From Rhynchopus sp. YZ270_cl-10 (lineage: Eukaryota; Euglenozoa; Diplonemea; Diplonemida; Diplonemidae), in contig OZ037836.1 in the NCBI GenBank assembly GCA_964035575.1, forward strand, positions 1,240,001 to 1,304,000: a stretch of 64,000 bases of DNA. The letters are read 5' to 3'. The first letter of the stretch is position 1; every line of letters begins with the position of its first letter. Under the pieces are notes generated by a model, which had not been told where the DNA came from, made no database searches, and saw only the letters and a list, made by a program, of their open reading frames with translations. Made by a program: the position numbers and the translations under genes. This document shows positions 30,147 through 40,254 of the stretch, piece by piece.

Positions 30147-31721
30147 AACCCCCCTCCCAACTATTGTTTACATCCAGGTATTGTTTACATGGCAGCGTCC
30201 GCGAAAGACCCCCCCCTAAAGCTAACATCCATGCTTATTGGTATTTCACTAATTAAAATTTTGGTATTTTATAAGATTTTTTTTTACAATGAACTCAGAG
30301 TTAAGTTTCTGAGCTCATTAAAAAAAAAATCGGTGAAAAATTCCGAGTAGGTATTAATTTAGATAGGAAAAGCTATGTCAACAGCTATGTGTCCCCTTAT
30401 TTTACCTGTAAATACTAAGGATATACAAGGAAATCCTCACAAACACCCATATAACCACCCATAGAACAACACAACAGGGGGAAATGTAATCAGCAGCCAA
30501 AGCATTCGCTCAGGAGCTGAAAACCCGGCCTTTCCGAGGCCTAAAAAACTTCGCCGAGCTGCAGGTGTATGCAGGGGTCCACTGGCAGGGGGGCAAAGGG
30601 TGGGGCGCGAGGAGCTGGATGCGCGAGGTGTGTAGCTCGAAGCATATGTCCCTCCATATGCAGAAGACAACCACCAGGAGAAAAGGGGTGTCCGCCGTTT
30701 ACTACTCCTGTAGTTGCATCAGCGACACCCTCAGGACAGTGACAGCGAGACGGAGGAGGAAGAGGAGGAACAGGCGGACAATTGTCTGTAACTCTTGGAG
30801 AGACTCATCACGGAGGTCAATAGGGTCACTCAAAAAAGGGGGTTTTCTGCGAGAAAGTCGACGTCGCCGCAGACGACCCGGAGCGTGAAGCTCTTTCGCG
30901 CTCTATTTAGAGTGTTCGGAGGGGGCGACAAGCCTCCACCCCCCTTTCCTCCCCCCCCTTTTTGATAATGGGTTTAGAGACAGATATTAGTGAATTCCTT
31001 CCTATATCCTTAGTATTTACAGGTAAAATAAGGGGACACATAGCTGCTGACATAGCTTTTCCTATCTAAATTAATACCTACTCGGAATTTTTCACCGATT
31101 TTTTTTTTAATGAGCTCAGAAACTTAACTCTGAGTTCATTGTAAAAAAAAATCTTATAAAATACCAAAATTTTAATTAGTGAAATACCAATAAGCATGGA
31201 TGTTAGCTTTAGGGGGGGGTCTTTCGCGGACGCTCCCACATATAATTATTCACAGCTATTATTTACATCCAATTACTATTTACATTCGAATTATTTATTT
31301 ACACCCCCTTTTTTTTTGCCGGTTTTTGGTGACGGGGTGCGGATTCGTGACCAAAAACACAATTTTTTGGAATTTCCGGAATCTGTCCAGAAAATGGTGG
31401 GGTCGATGTTGAAAATTGGACAATTTTTTGACCACTTAAATTTTGGAAAATATGAGCCCGGTCACTAGGTGGGGCCCATTTTCGGCCAAAAATTTTCACA
31501 AAATCCGAGTTTGTAAAATTGACCCTACACCCACATCAATTTCAATACTATACCTCACTTCACCTTCGGTTACCCTACAGGGGAGGTGTGGAAAATGTAA
31601 ACAATACATGAGTGATAATTATTTACATGTACTATTTACATTTAAATTATTTACATGTATTATTTACATGCACGAATACTATTTACATAAAAATATGTAA
31701 ACAATAGCTGTGAGGGGGGTT
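30147..31721. mobile_element. TA-flanked element with subterminal TATTTACAT repeats
   Basis: Imperfect TIRs beginning AACCCCCCTC and running to CTATTGTTTACAT, flanked by TA at 30145-30146 and 31722-31723. Both ends carry several TATTTACAT or TATTGTTTACAT words. Inside lies a much longer, nearly perfect inverted repeat. No transposase frame is convincing, so this is non-autonomous, either one complex foldback or one element nested in another. Confidence 0.7.
30194..31234. repeat. Long inverted repeat, arms about 240 bp
   Basis: Arms at about 30194-30436 and 30998-31234 are near-identical inverted copies starting AGCGTCCGCGAAAGACCCCC. The roughly 560-bp centre is GC-richer, with purine-rich coding-like stretches on the plus strand (30565-30888), but nothing recognisable. 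No target duplication was found at the arm ends. Confidence 0.8.
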
Positions 31722-32685
31722 TAGTTGTTGATGCAGGCACCTCCGACTGACCCACGTACGATGCCAGCCATCCGGATGAAAGCACAAAAAAAAAAAAAAA
31801 AAAAAATGGGTAAATTGCGATAACACACACGTATACTTTTTTGTGTGCGTGTTATCGCAATTTACTAAAGAAATAATAACAGGGGGAAGAAACTCTCGTG
31901 CACACACATAAAAAAGTTGAAAGACGAGAAAAAAAAAATTAACTGGATGCACAAAAAGGGGGGGAGAACTGTTGGAGGGAGGGGATGGGAAAGAGAAGAA
32001 GAACTTATAAGATGACCCTAAGCCTCTCTGTGCTGAAGTCACCTTTGGACACAATCGTTATTGCACAGCATCAGCCTGACTGTGTAAAGCATTGCTGAGG
32101 CAGACGTCTCAGACTGACCCCGGACACCATCCCCAGACGATAGCACAACACAGAATACTCTGATAGGCAAGTAAAAGGGGGGGAAAAATTGGAATTTTTT
32201 TTTTTCCGTTGATTGCTCAATTACCCCTGTTGGAGGGGTGGTGATTGGCGATCGCATTGGGGGAACCATTTCTCCTTTAAGCCAAACGTTGTTTGTGAGA
32301 TCCAAACTATTTCATATACCGTAATCGTACTAATGTTCGTAAAAAAAAAAGGTCGAACTTCCAGAAAAATCTGAAAAGGTCAACAAACATATTTACGGTC
32401 GATATTTTTTTACGATTACGGTACTTCTTATACAACACCGCTGGTGATCAAGGATGCATCTAAGACTCGACAGGCAACCTCTGTCCCCTCTAACTGCTGT
32501 TGAACAGTCAGGACTTTAATATACATAAAAACATATCTTCAAGGACGTCCCCGTGCTCTGTAAACACACACACACACACACACCCTTTTTGAAATGTGGT
32601 TGTATTAGTGTAGACACCCGAGGATGCGCTCCAATATGTAAATCTGGGGCTTTTTTTTTTTTTGATAAATTTTTGGAGTAGTGTA
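31722..32685. other. Intergenic with dispersed motifs
   Basis: Holds copies of the ~75-bp dispersed motif at 31727-31780 and 32075-32160, the ATAAGATGACCCTAAGCCTC motif at 32007-32026, and the TAGACACCCGAGGATG motif at 32606-32632. No ORF is supported. Confidence 0.55.
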
Positions 32686-33328
32686 CACGGTGGAGTCTAC
32701 CCGGGGGGGAGTTACTCTTTGGGGGGGACTTAAAGGGGGACTCAAAGAGTCCCCCTAGGGGGACTATGTAGTCCACCTAGGGGGACTATAGTCCCCCTAG
32801 GTGGACTCTTTTGGTGGGTTCTTGTGGGTTGTGGGGGCTGGTGCTGGCAGGTATGTACACACCAGGGGGGTGGTGAGGGTCCCAGATGGGGCCCGGGGAG
32901 GTAAAAGGTCATGTTGTGCATATCATTGCACAGTTTATACAGTGCAAACTGTTGTTTGCCATTAGATGCGATACAATGACAGAGTCTTGTTGCTTATTTC
33001 CTTTCAGTCCTCAGTTGTTAACGCCTGATGTGGTTTGCATGTTTGAAATGTATAGCTATGAGAGCAGCTGCGCACGGGAGACGTGCCGAGAGAAGGAGCC
33101 GTCGCCATACTGGATAAGGCGACGGCCTACAACCATCCAGACCCACCCCAACTCCAGGGATAGACCCTCGGTCGCTGTCGTGATGATGGAGTCCCTCTAC
33201 GGCAGCAGCCCCTCCTGGGCCTCCCCCCACCAGCACCTTCATCATGTGCGCCAGGCAGGCACCTACATCGCCATATATACAGTCGCTCTCCGCACTCCAC
33301 TCCAACATACTCAGGTCGATGCACCTGG

Positions 33329-33865
33329 GTGGCTACACCACAGATGATGCGAGCGGTGTTAAAGGACGCTAGCGACCACCCCGCCTGGCAGAAGACCCCC
33401 GAGAAGACCGCACGCAAATGGCTTGCGAAAGCACATCGTGGATACCTCCGTGACTGCAGCACGCGATTGCAAGAACACCCGCCTGCTGATGCGACTGCTC
33501 GTGGAGGTGCACCCCGACACCGACCTCCGTCGCGTATCGGGCTTCGACGGCGTGCTGAGGATGAGGCCGCAGACAGCCTCACGCGAGAGGGTGGTGTGGC
33601 TGAGCCGGAGCACAGCCTCAAGGCTCGTGAAGCAGCATTGCTGCATCACGGGAGGGTGATGATCGCCTCACCCAAATATTTTGGGCTTGTCGTACGCCCC
33701 GTCCAGGAACGCAGCGCATGCGCCGCCAGAAGTCGCTCCTCATGCGGGCCCAAAGACCACCCAACCGCGGACTTTGTCGCCGCACTTAACAACAGCGGCC
33801 TCGCGTGCGCAACGCAGACCGTGCCGAGCACTGGGAAGACCTGGTGCGTTAAGTTAACATCATGA
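33329..33865 (+). other. Coding-like frame inside the composite element, unassigned
   Basis: A 178-codon open frame (MATPQMMRAV start) with balanced composition, upstream of the LINE remains and in the same orientation. It has no recognised domain. It may be the decayed ORF1 of that LINE or internal gene matter of the TIR element. Low confidence as a gene. Confidence 0.3.
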
Positions 33866-34299
33866 CACCCGTCCCCAAAGACGCATGTGTCATCAAGGGA
33901 AGCCGGTGATGGCTTGCCAGGCCCAGCCTGGTCACCGATTCAGAAGCAGGAAGAGGGCGGGCCCGGCCACACCCGACAGCGCCAAGCCTGAGGCGAAACG
34001 GCAATGCAAGCCGGAAAAAAGGGGGCAAAAGAAATAGTAGGATCGGTAGGTAAGTAAAGTTGCTTCGTTCATTGCACAAACAAAATAGCAGCAACAGGAC
34101 CACTGCAGCCGAGGGAGAGGAGTCGAGGGAGGAGCTGCAGAGGCAGAACCTCGACCTTCTGCGACAGCTGGTGGAACTGAAGCAGCAGATAGCGTGACGG
34201 CACAGCTCACCGTCACCACCAACCAAGACACTGTGATGACAGCAAAGACCCCTTCTCAAGAGGTCTCTGCCACCTCCACAACTGGGATACACTCCACGC

Positions 34300-35600
34300 T
34301 CCCTAACCCCGGACCCAAACCCCTCAAGTGTCTCTCCGACAACATCAACGGATTGACACAAACGACACGAGCAGAAGCTGACGTGCCGTCTGCAGGACAC
34401 GGCGTTTGATGCAGGGGTGCAGGTTGTGCTTGCCCGCCCTCGCTTGGCCGACATCAAGTGTCCTGCTCAGTACAGTGTAACGCATACGGGAGACAACGGG
34501 TTACTGTCGCGTTGTGGAACGCTCTGCATCTATAGTAGCAGGCGTGGGCATGTTGGCGGCTTCGACACAGAAACCTACGAGCCTGTCTTCTCATTTGATT
34601 GATGCGGACAATTATGTGTACGGTGCGCCTGCCATCTCTCAGTGCAAGACACGCTGCTACCTGCCTTGTGGGGATTGCCTTCTCAAGGTTGCACTTCCGG
34701 GTGGGGAGGTGGTCCGCAAAGTCGACTGCGCTTCGTGGACCTTGTTCTCCTGTGGCAGTGTTGTTGTCTCGTATGGCAAAGACGGCGTCTCTGTGTATGA
34801 CGAAGACCTGACGTTGCTCTGCTCTCTCTCGCACGAAGAGTGTGTTACTCTACTGCTCGCCCAAAAAGAGTACGACGTTGTCTGCCTTAAGGAACTCAAA
34901 GCGAGCCAGACAGGCGACATTGGCTTCGACGTTTACATTATGTATGATACAAACGCATGCGTATCCAAAAGCGTGCGAAGGGGGCGACGGCATCGGGAGG
35001 CGGCATCCACGTCTGCACCACACGCACATACAAACACATCTTCACTTCTCCAGAGAGCAGCGTGACGGAGACTCGCCTTCGAAGTGGAAGGTGTGCGATT
35101 CTGCAATATGCACAGGCCAAGTGCGGCAGGCCTGCACAAAAATGACACACTACGTGCCGACGGCAACGTTTCAGAACTGCCCACACACAAGGGAAGGTGG
35201 TGGTTGCGGGGACGTGAACGCGCACCACCGATCCTGGGCACACTGCACTACACGACGCTATGCCACTGCACAAAAAAGGGAAAGACATGACTGACCCTCG
35301 TCGTACCGCCCGATCTCCCTTACCGGCAGTGTGTCGAAGGTGATGGAGAAACTGGTGGGGCGACGCATGCACCAACTGATGAGCCAGCCAGACTCTTCAG
35401 TGAACAACCTCCACTCAGCTTAGGACGAGCCACCCTCTTGCTCCACCGGAAGGCAGCAAAGGTGATCACCGGTGCGACTACATGTCGCACGGTCAGGACG
35501 TGTTGTGGGAGGCACCGCAGATCACAGCGTACCACCAACGACTACGAGAAGTTTGTAGGACTGCCCGGCTCGCTTGGGCATGCTGTGTTTAACAAACTAA
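34300..35600 (+). mobile_element. Decayed LINE: APE endonuclease and RT fragments
   Basis: Plus-strand fragments in shifting frames. LKCLSDNINGLTQ (34320-34360) and LADIKCPAQYSVTHTG resemble the start of an APE endonuclease. GGGIHVCTTRTY and GDVNAHHRSW (35210-35240) match later APE motifs. SYRPISLTGSVSKVMEKL (about 35302-35355) is the RT YRPISL motif. Frames are broken by stops and shifts, so it is a pseudo-element. Its RT motif (YRPISLTG) differs from that of the OTU-bearing LINE (HRPISVMS), so it belongs to another LINE group. Between about 34490 and 34960 the sequence does not look like LINE. Confidence 0.7.
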
Positions 35601-36140
35601 ACCAGGCATTTTCATAGTTCATGAAATGCTGGAGACATACATCTTAGGTACGTACGTAATACGCGGCAAATAGGTAGCAAAAATAATAAAATACATAGTG
35701 AACTGAGGACTGAAAGGAAATAAGCAACAAGACTCTGTCATTGTATCGCATCTAATGACAAACAACAGTTTGCACTGTATAAACTGTGCAATGATATGCA
35801 TACCATGACCTTTTACCTCCCCGGGCCCCATCTGGGACCCTCACCACCCCCCTGGTGTGTACATACCTGTCAGCACCAGCCCCCACAACCCACAAGAACC
35901 CACCAAAAGAGTCCACCTAGGCATACATGGTAAGCGAACAAAAAATTCGCTTTATTCGCTTTTGGTTCGCTTTTTTATTCGCTTTATTCGCCGGCGAATA
36001 AAGCGAATAAAGCGAACCAAAAGCGAACGAAAAAGCGAACAAAAAGCGAATAAAAAGCAACGTATTTTTTGTCAAGTCTAGTGTGTCGAGTCTAGTCCCC
36101 CGAGATCCCCCAATACCCGCAACGACGCCAAAATAAGGCT

Positions 36141-37013
36141 ACTGTACTGTACTGTACTGTACTGTACTGTACTGTACTGTACTGTACTGTACTGTACTGT
36201 ACTGTACTGTACTGTACTGTACTGTACTGTACTGTACTGTACTGTGCTGTACTGTACTGTACTGTACTGTACTGTACTGTACTGTACTGTACTGTACTGT
36301 ACTGTACTGTACTGTACTGTACTGTACTGTACTGTACTGTACTGTACTGTACTGTACTGTACTGTACTGTACTGTACTGTACTGTACTGTACTGTACTGT
36401 ACTGTACTGTACTGTACTGTACTGTACTGTACTGTACTGTACTGTACTGTACTGTACTGTACTGTACTGTACTGTACTGTACTGTACTGTACTGTACTGT
36501 ACTGTACTGTACTGTACTGTACTGTACTGTACTGTACTGTACTGTACTGTACTGTACTGTACTGTACTGTACTGTACTGTACTGTACTGTACTGTACTGT
36601 ACTGTACTGTACTGTACTGTACTGTACTGTACTGTACTGTACTGTACTGTACTGTACTGTACTGTACTGTACTGTACTGTACTGTACTGTACTGTACTGT
36701 ACTGTACTGTACTGTACTGTACTGTACTGTACTGTACTGTACTGTACTGTACTGTACTGTACTGTACTGTACTGTACTGTACTGTACTGTACTGTACTGT
36801 ACTGTACTGTACTGTACTGTACTGTACTGTACTGTACTGTACTGTACTGTACTGTACTGTACTGTACTGTACTGTACTGTACTGTACTGTACTGTACTGT
36901 ACTGTACTGTACTGTACTGTACTGTACTGTACTGTACTGTACTGTACTGTACTGTACTGTACTGTACTGTACTGTACTGTACTGTACTGTACTGTACTGT
37001 ACTGTACTGTACT
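36141..37013. repeat. (CTGTA)n satellite, about 174 copies
   Basis: An 873-bp array with a single substitution near 36246. Same unit and strand as the array at the start of the window. It gives spurious 300-400-codon frames on both strands, which are rejected. Confidence 0.97.
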
Positions 37014-37022
37014 CCCAATCCC

Positions 37023-37356
37023 CTGTGTATACTGTGTATACTGTGTATACTGTGTATACTGTGTATACTGTGTATACTGTGTATACTGTGTATACTGTGT
37101 ATACTGTGTATACTGTGTATACTGTGTATACTGTGTATACTGTGTATACTGTGTATACTGTGTATACTGTGTATACTGTGTATACTGTGTATACTGTGTA
37201 TACTGTGTATACTGTGTATACTGTGTATACTGTGTATACTGTGTATACTGTGTATACTGTGTATACTGTGTATACTGTGTATACTGTGTATACTGTGTAT
37301 ACTGTGTATACTGTGTATACTGTGTATACTGTGTATACTGTGTATACTGTGTATAC
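37023..37356. repeat. (CTGTGTATA)n satellite, about 37 copies
   Basis: A 9-bp tandem repeat adjoining the CTGTA array across a 9-bp gap. Its unit may derive from the neighbouring ACTGTA repeat (both contain TACTGT). Confidence 0.95.
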
Positions 37357-37913
37357 TCAGTACTCAGCACCCACTAGCTCTCAGTAAGCTCTCACAGCCT
37401 GTTACGTGTCCCACGGAGACGATCATAGATCACCCAAAGGCGAATAAAAGGCGAATAAAGCGAATAAAAAAGCGAACCAAAAGCGAATAAAGCGAATAAA
37501 GCGAATAAAAAAGCGAACCAAAAGCGAATAAAGCGAACTTTTTATTCGCTTTTTTGGAAAAGCGAATAAAGCGAATTTTTTGTTCGCTTACCATGTATGC
37601 CTAGGGGGACTATAGTCCCCCTAGGTGGACTACATAGTCCCCCTAGGGGGACTCTATAGTCCCCCTAGGGGGACTATGGAGTCCCCCTAATCCGACACCC
37701 CAAAAGAGTAACTCCCCCCCGGGTAGACTCCACCGTGTAGTTGCCTCGGTTGTGTTGCCACAGGTGTGCAATCTCCACTGTTTTTTTCTGTTCCTACAAA
37801 ATGGACACTGGAAATCACTTTGTTGTGCAAAGTCTGGTTCCAACTTTTTCCTTTATTAAAAAGTACCAGTTCTTTGACAAGCCGCGAACCTCTACAAAAA
37901 AGCCCTGGAAAGC

Positions 37914-38037
37914 TGGTGTGGCTGGCGACCCCAAAATAGCAGAAAGTAGCACAAAATAGCACCTCCCTTCAGCCGCACCAAAAAATCCAGAATAGCAGAA
38001 AATGGCACAAAAATAGCACGCCCTTTCAGCCACACCA
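37914..38037. mobile_element. 124-bp MITE, second copy of the TGGTGTGGCTG family
   Basis: Same ends and interior as 8436-8560, about 85-90% similar by eye. The flanks (AAAGC and GAAAC) do not form an exact duplication, so the target repeat has decayed or the copy arrived another way. Confidence 0.75.
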
Positions 38038-38505
38038 GAAACGGGGAAATAAGAAAAATATTGCAAACGACTCACCTAACGGCGGACACAGGTACTAAAA
38101 AAAAAGGGGGGAAAGAGGGAACTGGGTAAGATAACCGTAAAGCACTTTCGTGCTTCGTCACTGGGGGGAAACACATTGAAATAGTGTATGGTCCTTTTTG
38201 CTTCTCCTTGTGATTTGCCTAATTAAAAATAGCAAATTATCTGAGGGAAGCAGGAAGGAGATGGGTGTTTGAAGGAAAGTTATTGTTTTTGTTTTGTGCT
38301 CTTTTTCTTGTTTTGGTGGTATTTAAAAAAGGGGGAGGGGAGGGGGGGGGGGGGAAAGGGGGAATGTGAAGCCGACAGTGCAAAAGACATCAGGACAAGA
38401 GGCACCGACACTTTGTGGATTAAAAAAAAAAAAATACCCAACTATCTTCTCACGTCACCTTGACTACAAAAAAGGTTGAAACAGGGGGGAGTAAGGAAAC
38501 AAATA
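38038..38505. other. Intergenic, nothing recognised
   Basis: Low-complexity sequence with a G-run at 38338-38354 and a diverged copy of the TAAGAT-ACC-TAA motif (38126-38145). No gene is seen. Confidence 0.5.
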
Positions 38506-39466
38506 AGGGCTAACAAACTTTCGTTTTGTGTAAGCGTCCCAAGCCTCTCCAGAAAAACCTAGGCAGGCAGGCAAAAAAAAGTTTGTTTCAAAAAAAAAAA
38601 AATATCCGCTCCCAAAACTGGTCGGGTCCCTGAATACTGCAGTGTAATGAGGGGGTGGGCCCGAAGAAAAAGTTTTTCACACAAAAAATCGAAAAAAAAA
38701 ATTTCTTTTTTCGATTCTCCCGGTCTGTGTGTGCTGTGATGCGGTCAATTTGCGCTCAGAAATGAGTATTTTTGACCTAAAATACATGTATGGGTTTTCA
38801 GGCCAAAAATCGTAAAAAAATTGCCACGATTCGCAGTTTTGCCAACGTGCTTTTGTCTTTATGAAGACAGCAAGAGCGCCGCAGGCGCACGGTACGCTAC
38901 TTTTGCCCTATTTTCTTTGGCTTGTGAAGGTGGTGGAGGCTGAACGGCTTGCGAAGGAAGCTGAGACGGTGATGGTGTTTGTTGGGTAGGTGCAGACAAT
39001 TTGAAGAGTCGCGCAAAACCTTGGGACTCCATTTGATTGTGTGCACTGGTGAGAAACAATTCAGCGCCGCAGGCGCACGGTACGCTACGTCCTTTTTTTT
39101 CTCCTCCTTTTTCTGTCTTCTTTGGACTAATCGAACCGATTGCTGCTCACGATGGGGTCACAGGTGCATATGAAATCGTGCGTCGCACCGTACTACCCAG
39201 TGTGCCTCATGCTGCATTTTTTTCTTTTTTTTGCGATTCCCAAAATTTGGTCCCCCCGGGCGGGGGGACCAAAATCCTACGCGGAAACCCTGAAATTTTT
39301 TGTGTGTAAAAATTGGTGGGAAATTTGTTTTTTTTTCGGGCCTTCCCCTTATAAGACCGTGTATACAGGGGGAAAAAACTTTTTTCAAAAAAAACTTTTT
39401 TTTTTGGATTCTCAAAAAAACCTAGGCAGGCATGACGCTTACACAGAAGAAAAGTTTGTTAGCCCT
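38506..39466. mobile_element. Probable TIR element, AGGGCTAACAAAC ends
   Basis: The left end AGGGCTAACAAACTT, continuing to TGTGTAAGCG, is mirrored at 39435-39466 (CGCTTACACA then AGTTTGTTAGCCCT). The 961-bp interior is AT-rich with two copies of the GCGCCGCAGGCGCACGG motif (38876, 39064). A related left-end sequence occurs near 26648-26720. No clear target duplication. Confidence 0.6.
38876..39088. repeat. Paired copies of a 25-bp dispersed motif
   Basis: The motif starting GCGCCGCAGGCGCACGG and ending GTACGCTAC occurs at 38876-38900 and 39064-39088, and also at 16625-16649 and 27678-27702. All four copies are identical over 25 bp in otherwise different contexts. The first 13 bases are palindromic. 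Confidence 0.85.
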
Positions 39467-39497
39467 AAAGTGTAAATGTCTCGCCGCTGTTAGGCGA

Positions 39498-39629
39498 GAC
39501 ACGACGCCGTGGTCTCTTGTCAGACAAGTGAAATAACATGTCAAAAAATGACATGCAAAATGACAACCACTAGTCTTCTATTTCGCTTGTCACGTGACAT
39601 GTCATGACAAGAGATTATGGTGTCGTGTC
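39498..39629. mobile_element. 132-bp imperfect foldback
   Basis: The arm GACACGACGCCGTGGTCTCT is mirrored by the sequence ending GGTGTCGTGTC at 39629, with inner arms pairing through TGACATGTCA. Probably a small foldback MITE; no clear target duplication. Confidence 0.55.
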
Positions 39630-40254
39630 CGCAGGCACTGCGGGGAGGGGAGGGGGGGGTTAGGGTCGCATGACGGTGAAGCAACTACAGTAACACAACA
39701 ACCACCGAGCAGGGTAAAAAAAAACCCCCCCCCCCCCCCCCCCTTCCTTAGAGTTTTGAAAGTCCTAACACCTGACTTAGTTTTTTTTTTACCCCACCTA
39801 TGTTTATTGTATTACTGCATGTTGACATGTGGTGCTACTTTTGTATTTGCATATCGTCGAAATACGACTGTAAAACCACAAGTCAAGTCATTTACGTCAC
39901 CATTGTAGACCTCTCCTGGCGTGAAATTGTAAAAACCATCTACTAAAAAAAGTAGGATCAAAAACAGCCATTGTGAAATTATTACGCGTCCACTCGACGT
40001 TTGGATAAAGAAAACTAGAGATGAAAAAGGGGGTTTGGGGGAAGAGTTTAATTCTTGAACGCATCCCCACACTCAGTCATACATGTCTTATAAACATTTT
40101 TTGCAAGGATAGGGGCTGGAGACAGTCTTGAGATAACAACTTTTATTTCTTCCCTTTTTTTCCTTTTTTTGAAAACTGTGTTTTGTTGTGTAGACACCCA
40201 AGGATGAGTTCCACTTAACCCTTTTTTTTCTCTCTTTTTCGTTTCTTATAATCA
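39630..40254. other. 3' flank of the receptor gene
   Basis: Includes a C-run (39725-39742) and a copy of the GTAGACACCCAAGGATG motif at 40187-40214, about 45 bp beyond the receptor stop. No gene is seen. Confidence 0.5.

Larger units (their letters stand above)
35920..37601. mobile_element. Satellite-carrying TIR element nested in the 5-kb element
   Basis: Perfect 44-bp TIRs starting GGCATACATGGTAAGCGAAC, flanked by TA (35918-35919, 37602-37603). The undisturbed sequence survives in the opposite arm of the host element near 32766-32772 (GTCCACCTAGGGGGAC), confirming the insertion point. Subterminal regions are built of AAGCGAATAAAGCGAA repeats in inverted orientation. The core is two satellites, (CTGTA)n and a 9-bp repeat, with no coding sequence. 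Confidence 0.85.
32686..37737. mobile_element. 5-kb composite TA-flanked TIR element
   Basis: Ends CACGGTGGAGTCTACCCGGG and the complement, flanked by TA (32684-32685, 37738-37739). The arms are long: left 32686 to about 33013, right about 35700-37737, the right arm interrupted by a second element at 35920-37601. Arms contain stacked GGGGGACTATAGTCCCCC palindromes. A paralogous empty site exists at 25976. The interior (33.0-35.6 kb) holds a decayed LINE on the plus strand and unassigned coding-like frames. Without the nested insertion the element is about 3.4 kb. No transposase was recognised. Confidence 0.8.

Noticed and set aside
33849-34457. 202-codon minus-strand frame in the composite element
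   Set aside because: Cys/Leu/Phe-rich antisense of the decayed LINE region with no recognisable domain.
36078-37377. Long open frames on both strands with YSTVQ, VLYCT or VYTVYT repeats
   Set aside because: They are translations of 5-bp and 9-bp satellites, open in several frames at once; no coding signal beyond the repeat.
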